A stretch of 64,000 nucleotides of DNA from JAHRAW01 sp028066695 (GTDB lineage Bacteria > Pseudomonadota > Gammaproteobacteria > Arenicellales > Poriferihabitantaceae), in the NCBI GenBank assembly GCA_963457535.1, contig OY734803.1, forward strand, positions 1,798,001-1,862,000. Direction: 5' to 3'. The notes below the pieces were generated by a model that worked only from the letters and a program-made list of their open reading frames with translations, did not search any database and was not told the DNA's origin. Numbering within the stretch: the stretch's first letter is position 1; every line of letters begins with the position of its first letter. Positions 39,983-48,442 of this stretch are shown piece after piece. The position numbers were made by a program, and so were the translations under genes.

Positions 39983-42900
39983 ATGTCCATGCTGAAAGTT
40001 TTGACTCGGTTTTCGCGGCGGTTCGCGCCGCGCGGGATGCCCGCGTTTTTCGCGGCGCTTTTTGCGTTTGCGCTGCTCGCGCCGCCGGAGGCGGAGGCGC
40101 AGTGGTATCAGGGGGCGGCGTTTTCTCCGCGGGATTACTCGTGGCAAGTCGGGAAGGATTTGGGCCTTGCTAGGGGACGCCCGCCATTTGTCCGAGGCAC
40201 GGGGGTTCTCGTGAATGGCTGTTGGGGGGCAGCGACGCTGCAATCCGCCCTGCCGCCGGGGATTAGTTTCGTGCCTTACACCCTCGGCATCAGGTCATCC
40301 AACGGCGGTTATTCGTTTACCGGCACGCCGACTTCGCCGGGGGAGTGGAAACTCCGCGTGCGCATTAATTGCCCGCCGCACCGTAGCCGAGATGCGAGGT
40401 GGTCCAATGGCGGCGTGACCAATGAAGTCACCGCCACCGTCGCCCCGGCCGCCGGCGCGCCGGGCAGGCCGCGCGCCCCGGACAGTCCGGATGTGGCGGT
40501 GGCCCCGGCGACCGGCGGAGTCACGGTGAAATGGAAAGCGCCGTCCGATGCCGGCTCCGGCGGCTCCATCAAAAATTATTTCGTCCGCCACCGCGTCAAA
40601 GCGGGCCCCGGCGCCTGGCAGCCGAGCGCGGCCGGGACGGAACTGGCCGGCAGCGCGACCACGCACAGCATCGCCGGCCTGAGCGGCGACACCGAATACG
40701 AAGTGGAAGTGCGCGCCAAAGGAAATGACGACAAACTCGGGCACTGGTTTGCGGCCGGCAGCGCCGCGCCGCTGACGCCGCGCGCGGCCTTCGCCGAAAC
40801 CGCGCTGCGCGCCACCGAAGGCGGCGGCGCGCTGAGTTTCACGCTGAACTTGCCGGTGGCCGCGCATGCCGCGGTGGAGGCGACCATCACCCCGGGCAAC
40901 ATTACCGCCTCCGACGCCGACTACGCGCCCGCGCCGCTGGTGCTGGCGTTTGCCGCCGGCGAGGACAGCGCGGGCGGAAACATCAGCATCACCGACGACA
41001 ATTTGGTGGAGCCCGACGAAACCTTTCGCCTGTCCATTACCGCGCTGGACGGATTTGACATCGGCGACCCGGCCGTCGTGACCATCGCCGACGACGACCG
41101 CGCCGCGGCGCGCGTCGCCTTTCACGCCTCGGACGCGACCGTGACCGCCGATTACACCGCGAATGTCGCCGAAGATGTTTCGGGCGGAGTGGTCACAATT
41201 CCGGTGACCATCAGTCCGCAACCGACGGAAGATGTCGTGCTGCAAATTGAAGCGGCGCCGGGCGGCGACGCGGACGAGGGCGCGGATTGGACGCTGACCA
41301 CGACCACGCTGACTTTTCCGGCGAACAACGCGACGCTGACGCGCAATGTTTCGGTCGCCATTATTAATGATGATTTGTTTGAGGCGGAGGAAACCATTCG
41401 CCTGCGCATTCGCGCCGCCGACGCCGACGGCTCGGATTCCACCGACGCGAATTACGACCACGCCGACCTTTACGCGCGCGGCGGCGAAGCGATTGTCACC
41501 ATCGCCAGCGAAGACGCGCGCGAAGCGAGCGCGCCGCAAAACGCGCGCCTCACGCCGCAACTCGGCGGCCTTCGCGTTTCCTGGGAGGCGCCGCAATTCA
41601 GCCGCGTTGCAAATCCGAATTACCGCTGGCGGGTGCGCTGGCGCGAGGCGGTGGAGTCGGGTCCGGAAAATCCCTGGCAAAACGCAAGCGGCGACGCGGA
41701 AACCGGCGAACTTTTAACCGACGCGGCGGCGCGCGAATACGACATCGCCGGCCTGGCCGACGGCGGCGAATACGATGTGCAAGTCGCGGCGGTGACGAGT
41801 CTCGGACTCGGTTTGTGGTCGGCGGCGCAAAGCGCGACCACGATTGACGCGAGTTTGCGCGAACTTTCCCTTACCGGCGCGGACGGAAAAACGATCGCGC
41901 TTTCGCCGGCGTTTTCCGCGGGCGTGTACACCTACACCGCCGCGGAAGTTGCCACGCCGGCGTATTTCGCCACGGTTTCCGCGGCGACCAACGACGCGGC
42001 CGCGAGTTACAGCGTGAACGGCGCGGCGCCGCCGGCCGCGCTGACCGTCCGCCTGGCCACCGGCGCGAACACTATTAATGTCGCGGTGACCGCGGCCGGC
42101 GGCGGCTCGCGCGTTTATACGGTAACTTTTTCGCGCGCCGAAGGCAGGGCCGGCCCGCCGCAAAACGCGCGCCTCACGCCGGAACTCGGGCGCATTCGCG
42201 TCGCCTGGGAAACGCCGCAATACGGCGGCGTTGCAAATCCGAATTACCGCTGGCGGGTGCGCTGGCGCGAGGCGGTGGATTCCGGCGCGGAAAATGCCTG
42301 GCAGGGCGCGAACGGAGACGCGCAAAACGGCGAACTTTTAACCGACGCGGCGGCGCGCGCGTATGTCATCACCGGCTTGGCCGACGGCGCCGAATACGAT
42401 GTGCAAGTCGCGGCGGTAACGCGGCTCGGCGTCGGGTTGTGGTCGGATGAACAGAGCGCGACTTCGCTGGACGCGAGTTTAAGCGCGCTTTCGCTGACCG
42501 GCGCGGACGGAAAGACGATTGCGCTTTCGCCGGCGTTTTCGCCGTCGGTTTACACCTACACCGCCGCGGAAGTCGCGGTGGCCGCGTATTTCGCGACGGT
42601 TGCCGCGACCACCAACGACAACGCCGCGAGTTTCAGCGTGAACGGCATGAAAAATCCGCCGATCAACATCCGCCTGTCCACCGGCGAAAACACCATCAAA
42701 ATCACCGTGGTCGCGGCCGACAACAGCAACTCGCGCGTGTATTCGGTGACTTTTTCGCGCGCCACCGGGCAGGCCGCGGCGCCGGCCAATCTGCAACTCG
42801 TCTCGCAACTCGGGCGCATAGTCGCCTCGTGGCAGGCGCCGCCCTATGCCGGCGGCTCGGAAATTTTGCGCTACCGCATTCGCTGGCGCGAGGCGGTGGA

Positions 42901-44581
42901 ATCGGGTCCGGTGAACAACTGGCAGGGCGCGGCCGGCGACGCGGTGAACGGGGAAATTTTGTTTGACCCGCTGGCGCGCCGCTATGCGATTGAAAACCTG
43001 ACCAGCGGCACCGCCTACGAAGTGCAAGTCGCGGTGGCGACCGCGTCGCAACTCGGCGCGTGGTCGCCGTCGCAGCGCGCCATTCCCGGCACCACGCCGA
43101 ACGCGCCGCCGAGTTTGCGCGCCGCGCACGGCGGCGGGCAGGTTGCTTTGACCTGGCGCGCGCCGCCGGCCGCGGCCGGCGCGGAAGTTTCCGGCTACCG
43201 CGCGCGGTGGCGGTGCGGCGATGAAATTGCCTGGAACAACGGCGGGCGCGGCGTGGATGCCGGAAGCGGCACCAGTTTCACCGTGACCGGCCTTGCCAAC
43301 GACGTCGCCTGCGAGTTTCAGGTGTTCGCGGTCAGCGCCATCGGCGACGGCCCGCCGTCGCCGAGCGCGCGCGCCACGCCGCGCGGCGGCACCCGTTTCA
43401 GTTCGGTGGTGATCGCCGACGCGAACAACTTGCAGCGGGAATTTCCGCTGGACCCGCCATTCTCGCCGTCGCAGAACAATTACACCGTTCGCCTGCCGAA
43501 CTCGGTGTCGCAGGTTCGGGCGACCATGACCAGGACGAATTCCGGCCTGATACAGGCGCAGGACTTTCTTTCCACCGGCTCGCGCAGATTCACCAGCACT
43601 TCCGGAAGCAGCCACGCGCACACCACGCAAACGATACCAGCCGGCGCCGCTTTGCGCAGCAGGATGATACTGAGCATTTTTGACGGCGCAACCAAACGCG
43701 CGGAAATTGAAATCTTTCTGGTGCGCGCCACCGGCAACCCGCTGGGCGCGCCAGGCGCGCCGCGCGTCGCCGCGGCGAGCGACGCCGCCGGCGGACTTTC
43801 CATCGCCTGGGACGCGCTTTCCGGCGCCGACAGTTACCGCATGCGCTGGCGGCGGCAGGCCGAGCCGGGCTCCGGCGCCGGCGCCTGGCAGCCGGGCGAG
43901 AACGGCGAAACCGCGGCCTCGCCGAAAGTGCTGCGCAATCTGATCGCCGGCGCATACGACGTGCAAATCGCCGGATTCAACGCGGCCGGCCTCGGCGCGT
44001 GGTCGCCGGCGGCGAGCGCCGAAGCCGCGGTGCCGACCATTACGCTCACCCCGCAGGCCGCGAGCAAGGTGTATGGCGCGGCCGACCCGGCGATTTCCTA
44101 CACGGCCGCGCTCGCCGACGGCGACACCGCCGCGCAGGTTTTTTCGTCCGTGCCGCTCGTGCGCGCGCCCGGCGAAACCGCCGGCGAATACGCGTATCGC
44201 GCCAAAGAGCCGCTGCCGCTGGAAACGGCGTTCCGCGCAAAATACGCGCACTATTCGGTGGTGGTCGCCGGCGCGGCCGCGTTCACCATTTCGCGCAAAC
44301 CGCTGGACTACGCCTCCACCACCGCCGACAAAGTCTATGACGGCGCGACCACGCCGCCGGCCGATCTCGGCGGCGCGTTCAGCGGCGCGGTCTCGGCCAC
44401 GGTCAACGGCGTGGCGATTGACGACACCATAGCCGGGCGGCTGTTCATCGGCGGCGGCGCCTACGCCGACGCCGCGGTCGGCGACGACAAAACGCTGAGC
44501 GGTTCACGCTCGCCGGCGCCGCGGCCGCCAACTACCAATTGCGCGCCGATGTGCGCGGCGACATTCGCCGCCGCGCGGTGA
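39983..44581 (+). CDS. Giant secreted multidomain adhesin-like protein 1, N-terminal part before a frameshift
   Basis: The first part of a protein that would total about 2,737 residues. A signal peptide (about 1-39, ends PPEAEAQ) is followed by a putative Ig-like He_PIG segment (about 85-120, ALPPGISF ... FTGTPTSPGEW), FN3 (160-262) and two Calx-beta domains (267-372 and 378-512, with DDNLVEPDETFRLSI and NDDLFEAEETIRLRI). FN3 plus cadherin-like units then occur twice (518-719, 726-929), then FN3 (933-1034 and 1039-1133), a cadherin-like domain, FN3 (1255-1349), MBG (1351-1442, KVYGAADPAISYTA) and the start of a YDG domain (KVYDGATTPP). The frame is lost near residue 1507 (44501-44504); the listed end is the out-of-frame stop. 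A function in adhesion or extracellular matrix is inferred. Confidence 0.8.
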   Translation: MSMLKVLTRFSRRFAPRGMPAFFAALFAFALLAPPEAEAQWYQGAAFSPRDYSWQVGKDLGLARGRPPFVRGTGVLVNGCWGAATLQSALPPGISFVPYTLGIRSSNGGYSFTGTPTSPGEWKLRVRINCPPHRSRDARWSNGGVTNEVTATVAPAAGAPGRPRAPDSPDVAVAPATGGVTVKWKAPSDAGSGGSIKNYFVRHRVKAGPGAWQPSAAGTELAGSATTHSIAGLSGDTEYEVEVRAKGNDDKLGHWFAAGSAAPLTPRAAFAETALRATEGGGALSFTLNLPVAAHAAVEATITPGNITASDADYAPAPLVLAFAAGEDSAGGNISITDDNLVEPDETFRLSITALDGFDIGDPAVVTIADDDRAAARVAFHASDATVTADYTANVAEDVSGGVVTIPVTISPQPTEDVVLQIEAAPGGDADEGADWTLTTTTLTFPANNATLTRNVSVAIINDDLFEAEETIRLRIRAADADGSDSTDANYDHADLYARGGEAIVTIASEDAREASAPQNARLTPQLGGLRVSWEAPQFSRVANPNYRWRVRWREAVESGPENPWQNASGDAETGELLTDAAAREYDIAGLADGGEYDVQVAAVTSLGLGLWSAAQSATTIDASLRELSLTGADGKTIALSPAFSAGVYTYTAAEVATPAYFATVSAATNDAAASYSVNGAAPPAALTVRLATGANTINVAVTAAGGGSRVYTVTFSRAEGRAGPPQNARLTPELGRIRVAWETPQYGGVANPNYRWRVRWREAVDSGAENAWQGANGDAQNGELLTDAAARAYVITGLADGAEYDVQVAAVTRLGVGLWSDEQSATSLDASLSALSLTGADGKTIALSPAFSPSVYTYTAAEVAVAAYFATVAATTNDNAASFSVNGMKNPPINIRLSTGENTIKITVVAADNSNSRVYSVTFSRATGQAAAPANLQLVSQLGRIVASWQAPPYAGGSEILRYRIRWREAVESGPVNNWQGAAGDAVNGEILFDPLARRYAIENLTSGTAYEVQVAVATASQLGAWSPSQRAIPGTTPNAPPSLRAAHGGGQVALTWRAPPAAAGAEVSGYRARWRCGDEIAWNNGGRGVDAGSGTSFTVTGLANDVACEFQVFAVSAIGDGPPSPSARATPRGGTRFSSVVIADANNLQREFPLDPPFSPSQNNYTVRLPNSVSQVRATMTRTNSGLIQAQDFLSTGSRRFTSTSGSSHAHTTQTIPAGAALRSRMILSIFDGATKRAEIEIFLVRATGNPLGAPGAPRVAAASDAAGGLSIAWDALSGADSYRMRWRRQAEPGSGAGAWQPGENGETAASPKVLRNLIAGAYDVQIAGFNAAGLGAWSPAASAEAAVPTITLTPQAASKVYGAADPAISYTAALADGDTAAQVFSSVPLVRAPGETAGEYAYRAKEPLPLETAFRAKYAHYSVVVAGAAAFTISRKPLDYASTTADKVYDGATTPPADLGGAFSGAVSATVNGVAIDDTIAGRLFIGGGAYADAAVGDDKTLSGSRSPAPRPPTTNCAPMCAATFAAAR
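41537..42784 (+). repeat. tandem 624-bp coding duplication (FN3 + cadherin-like unit)
   Basis: Units 41537-42160 and 42161-42784 encode 208 residues each and are very similar at DNA level. Long identical tracts occur, for example around GCAAATCCGAATTACCGCTG and GAATACGATGTGCAAGTCGC. A more diverged FN3 copy follows at about 42785. The similarity suggests a recent internal duplication. Confidence 0.8.
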
Positions 44582-47500
44582 CTTACGCCGACACCGCCGA
44601 CGCGCGCGCCTATGACGGCGGCGTCACCGTCTCCGGCGCGCTGGACGACGGCGTGTGGACGCCGCCGCTGGTTTCCGGCGACCAGGTCGGCGTGGACGCC
44701 TCCGGCGCGCGTTTTGAAGACGCCGATGTCGGCGCGGCGAAAGCGGTGACCGGCCTGTCCGCGAGCGGCGCCGCGGCCGGCAACTACGACATCACTTTCG
44801 CGGTCAGCGGCGACATCACGCCGCGCGAGGCGGTGGTCGGCGCGGTCGTGCTGCACAAGGTGTATGACGGCGGCAACTCGCTCGCCGGCGCCGAAGTCGC
44901 GAGTGGTTCGGTAACCGGCGCGGGCAGCGAGAGTTTGCAACTCCGCCTGAAATCCGACGCGAGCGGCGCGTATGCGAGCGTCAACGCGGCCGGCGGTATT
45001 TCGCTGAGCGGCATTGACGGCGGCGATTTTGAACTTGCCGCGAGCGGCGGCGCCAAAGCCTCCAACTACCGGTTGCCGTCGGCGATCACCGCGAGCGGAA
45101 TCATCGCCAAGCGTCCGCTGCATGTGCGCGCGAATAATCTGAGCGACGACGCGCCGCCGACCGCCGGGCTGGGCGACCTGTCGCGCGTGACCGTTCTTTC
45201 CGGCGTCGCCGGAACCGGGCTGGTCGCGCCCGACACCGCGGCGCAGGTGCTGCAGGGCGCAATCGCTTTCGGCGCGCGCGTCGCCGACGGCGACACCGCG
45301 CCGATTCAGCGCGGAACGCTGGCGGTCAAGTCCGGACTGCCGGGCGACAACTACGAACTGGTTTTCATTGAGGGCGTGTTCACCTATCTGGATCCGAACC
45401 GCGCCACGCTGGTGCTGACGCCGACCACCACCACGCGCGTCTATGGCGCGCCCGAGCCGGGCGAATTCGCCTATACGGTCGCGCCGCAGGCCGGCAGCAA
45501 CTTCGCCGCCGGGCACAGCGCCGCTACCATGTTCTTCACCGCCAATCCGGTGGTGCGCGCCGACGCCGCCAACAACGCCGCCGGCGCCTATGACTTCCTG
45601 CTGGCCGCGTCGCCGCAATACGCGGCCGGCATCCGCGCGACCTACAACTTTTTGATCGCCGACGGCGCGCAATACACGATCACGCCGAAGCCGCTGTATT
45701 TCACCGCCACCGCCGGCACCGCCAAGGAATACGACGGCGGCGCCGCCGCGTCCGAGGATTTCGCCGGCAATTTCGGCGGCGGACTGGTGAGCGGGGACGA
45801 GGTGGATGTGGAAATTTCACCGGGCGGTTACGACAGCAAAAATGTCGCCGAGGCGAGCGTCATTAATGTCGCGCTGGCCGGCGCGAAAGCCGGCAACTAC
45901 GACTTGCAGACCGCGAGTGTGAGCGCGTCCATCACGCCGCGCCCGGTGCGGGTCAGCGCGGTTACGCTGACCAAAACCTACGACGGAACCACCGCGCCGA
46001 GCGAGACCGCGGTGCGCGGCGGCGGCGCGGTCAGCGACACCGTGCTCGGCGAGAGTTTCACGCTGCGCGTTTCCATCACCGCCTACGAGTCGGCCGCGGT
46101 CGGCGCCGGCATCGGCGTTTCCGGCGCGTCTTTTTCGCTGGTCGCGGGCAACGCCGCTAGTTTGCCGGGCAATTACAAACTGCCGGCCGACATCGCCATC
46201 ACCGGCGCCATCACCAAACTCGCGACCACCTACACCGACTCGGTCTCGCGCGTGTATGACGCCGGGCGCGACCTCGGCGTGGAACTCGGCGGCGATTTTG
46301 CGCCGCCGCTCGCCGGCGGCGACACCGTGGTCATCAACCCGGTCGGCGCGACTTTCGGCGACGCCAACGCCGGCGCCGGCAAAACAGTCGGCGGGCTGAG
46401 CGCCGAAGGCTCGGAACTCGGCAACTACGAAGTGCAGATTGATGTCAGCGGCGAAATCACGCGCCGCCCGCTGAATGTGACCGCCGCCGGCACCGGCGAA
46501 ATCGCGCCGGCCGACCTGTCCACGCTGCTGGAAATCGGCGAAGGCGACGGGCACGGTTTTGCCGGCGACGACACCGCCGCGCAGGTGCTGCAGGGGGGCA
46601 TCGCGCTGGGAACGCGCACTCCGCCGACCGGCGCCGGCGAGGCGCCGCTGACGCAGGGGACGCTGGCGTTGCGCGCCGGTTTCCCCGGGCAAAACTACGA
46701 CCTGCGCTTTTTGCCGGGCGCGTTCACTTTCACGCCGCCGAGCCGCCGCACGCTGGTGGTGACGCCGGCCGCGGCAAACACGCGCGTGTATGACGGCACC
46801 GCGAGCGAGTCGGCCGACTATCCCTACACGGTGGCGCCGGTCGCCGGGCAGGAGTTTGTCGGCGACGACACCGCGGAAACCGAATTCTTCACCGCAAACC
46901 CGCTGGAACGCGCGGCCGGCGCCGACGCCGGCGATTACGCGTTTTCGCTGAAAGTGCCGCGCCCGTTCGCCGCGGGGGTGGAACTTAAATATGTGTTCGT
47001 GGTCGCCGACGGCGCCGCCTACACCGTCACGCCGAAGGAGGTGGCGCTCGGCGAAGTCGCGCTGACGCGGCAATACGACGCCGGCACCGCGCTCGCCGGC
47101 GCGACTTTCAGCGGCGGCGAAGTCAGCGGCGAAATCGGCGCGCAGAATTTGGAAGCGCATTTGAAAAGCGGCCACAGCGGCGCGTATGCGGCCGCCGACG
47201 CCGGCGGCAATATCGGCGTCACCGGGCTCAGCCGCGATGACTTTGAACTGCGCAGCGCGGACTCCAGCGCGACCCCCGGCAATTATCAGTTGCCGGCGAC
47301 GGTTGCGGTGCGCGGCGTCATCACGCCCAAGCCGGTGACGGTCACCGCAAGCGGCGCGAGCAAGGTGTATGACAACAGCACAAGTCCGCCGTCGGGCATC
47401 ACCGCCGCTTTCGCCGGCGGCGATATTTTTGCGGCGGACGCCGGGCAAGTCTCCGCGGAATTCGGCGACTACAACAGCAAAGATGTCGCCGACGCGGCTG

Positions 47501-48195
47501 CAATCTCGGTGGCGCGCCTGGTCGCCGGAAATGGCGGCGACAAATCCGGCAATTACACGCCGGCGAATGCAACCGTCGCCGGCAACATCACCAAGCGCAA
47601 ACTGGTGGTGCGCGCCGATGACCGCATCGGTTTCAGCCGGCCCGACGCGGGCGAATTGCGCTGGAGCGTCGCCGAGGGCGCGCCCGGCGAGGGCCTCGCT
47701 CCCGGCGAGAGCGCGCGCGACGCGCTTAGCGGCTCGCTCGCCTACGGAGACGAAAACGCCGACGGAAACTTCCCGATTTTGCGCGGCAGCATCGCCGCGA
47801 CCGCCAACTACACTTTTGACCCGGCCGATTTCACCCCGGGCCTGCTCACCCTCGGCAGCCCGCTGGACGCCGACGACAGCAACTCGGCCGACCATGTGGA
47901 TGGGTTGCTGGTGGCGCGTTATGTGCTCGGCCTGCGCGGCGCGGCGCTGATCGCCGGACTGGAATCGCAACTGGCCGAAAACGCCGACGCCGAAAGCGTC
48001 GCCGAAAAATTAAAAGCCGGCGCCGACGAGTTTGAAGTGGACGGCGCCGGCGGCGAGCGCGCCAACGCCGCCGACGGAATCATGATCGCGCGCTACATGC
48101 TCGGCGTGCGCGGAGCCGCGCTGACCCACGGACAAAGCGAAACCGCCCCGGCCGAGGTGGAGAAAACCATCGCGGATTTGCTGCCGCAGGAATGA
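44503..48195 (+). CDS. Giant secreted protein 1, C-terminal part after the frameshift (YDG/MBG repeats, dockerin-like end)
   Basis: Continuation of giant protein 1 in the -1 frame from about 44503. The join ...LSG|FTLAGAAAANYQLRADVRGD... restores a normal YDG ending. The 1,230 residues contain about seven YDG repeats (HKVYDGGNSLA, AKEYDGGAAAS, TKTYDGTTAPS, SRVYDAGRDLG, TRQYDAGTALA, SKVYDNSTSPP and one AYDGG). They alternate with MBG-like units bearing DTAAQVLQGAIA-G-R and PG-x-NY-x-L-x-F. The C-terminus is a dockerin-like EF-hand pair. An in-frame TTG (44539) exists but has no Shine-Dalgarno. Without a signal peptide this part could only function as part of the full chain. Confidence 0.7.
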   Translation, partial: FTLAGAAAANYQLRADVRGDIRRRAVTYADTADARAYDGGVTVSGALDDGVWTPPLVSGDQVGVDASGARFEDADVGAAKAVTGLSASGAAAGNYDITFAVSGDITPREAVVGAVVLHKVYDGGNSLAGAEVASGSVTGAGSESLQLRLKSDASGAYASVNAAGGISLSGIDGGDFELAASGGAKASNYRLPSAITASGIIAKRPLHVRANNLSDDAPPTAGLGDLSRVTVLSGVAGTGLVAPDTAAQVLQGAIAFGARVADGDTAPIQRGTLAVKSGLPGDNYELVFIEGVFTYLDPNRATLVLTPTTTTRVYGAPEPGEFAYTVAPQAGSNFAAGHSAATMFFTANPVVRADAANNAAGAYDFLLAASPQYAAGIRATYNFLIADGAQYTITPKPLYFTATAGTAKEYDGGAAASEDFAGNFGGGLVSGDEVDVEISPGGYDSKNVAEASVINVALAGAKAGNYDLQTASVSASITPRPVRVSAVTLTKTYDGTTAPSETAVRGGGAVSDTVLGESFTLRVSITAYESAAVGAGIGVSGASFSLVAGNAASLPGNYKLPADIAITGAITKLATTYTDSVSRVYDAGRDLGVELGGDFAPPLAGGDTVVINPVGATFGDANAGAGKTVGGLSAEGSELGNYEVQIDVSGEITRRPLNVTAAGTGEIAPADLSTLLEIGEGDGHGFAGDDTAAQVLQGGIALGTRTPPTGAGEAPLTQGTLALRAGFPGQNYDLRFLPGAFTFTPPSRRTLVVTPAAANTRVYDGTASESADYPYTVAPVAGQEFVGDDTAETEFFTANPLERAAGADAGDYAFSLKVPRPFAAGVELKYVFVVADGAAYTVTPKEVALGEVALTRQYDAGTALAGATFSGGEVSGEIGAQNLEAHLKSGHSGAYAAADAGGNIGVTGLSRDDFELRSADSSATPGNYQLPATVAVRGVITPKPVTVTASGASKVYDNSTSPPSGITAAFAGGDIFAADAGQVSAEFGDYNSKDVADAAAISVARLVAGNGGDKSGNYTPANATVAGNITKRKLVVRADDRIGFSRPDAGELRWSVAEGAPGEGLAPGESARDALSGSLAYGDENADGNFPILRGSIAATANYTFDPADFTPGLLTLGSPLDADDSNSADHVDGLLVARYVLGLRGAALIAGLESQLAENADAESVAEKLKAGADEFEVDGAGGERANAADGIMIARYMLGVRGAALTHGQSETAPAEVEKTIADLLPQE
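47866..48192 (+). other. Dockerin-like paired EF-hand C-terminal module (copy 2)
   Basis: The first loop-helix is DADDSNSADHVDGLLVARYV-LGLRGAAL, with Asp at positions 1, 3 and 12 of the loop. The second is EVDGAGGERANAADGIMIAR-YMLG, whose loop is two residues longer and starts with Glu. It ends ...GQSETAPAEVEKTIADLLPQ-E. Close to copy 3 and recognisably the same module as copy 1. Confidence 0.7.
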
Positions 48196-48345
48196 GAGGC
48201 GGCGCGGAGAGTTTTCCGCGGGGATTTTCCGGCGGCGGTTTTCCGCGAAGAGTTTTCCGACGGGATTTTTCGGCGGAGATTTTCCGCGAGGAATTTTCCG
48301 ACGGGATTTTCAGCGGCGGTTTTCAGCGGCCCTTTTTAATGGGCG
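48196..48345. repeat. short degenerate repeat array upstream of giant gene 2
   Basis: Nine or more units of 13-15 bases: TTTTCCGCGGGGA, TTTTCCGGCGGCGG, TTTTCCGCGAAGAG, TTTTCCGACGGGA, TTTTTCGGCGGAGA, TTTTCCGCGAGGAA, TTTTCAGCGGCGG and so on. The regular spacing is clear by eye. After it come CTTTTTAATGGGCG and ATTTTTCGCCG, both also present after the array of giant gene 1. Confidence 0.7.
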
Positions 48346-48384
48346 GCGCGGCGAAAATGGGCGGCATTTTTCGCCGCGATTTGC

Positions 48385-48390
48385 TATGAT
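48385..48390 (+). promoter_or_regulatory. candidate -10 of giant gene 2
   Basis: TATGAT in TTGCTATGATTTT stands about 53 bases before the ATG. The leader of giant gene 1 has TGCTATTGTAG at a comparable place. No convincing -35 in either. Confidence 0.35.
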
Positions 48391-48442
48391 TTTTAGGCGC
48401 GATTTTCCCGCCAATTTCCCCCCACCCCCCGGAGATATACCG

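Noticed and set aside
45817..47970. Long minus-strand open frame antisense to giant gene 1
   Set aside because: Same type of GC-driven shadow; no domain, no start signals, and the sense strand holds YDG/MBG repeats.
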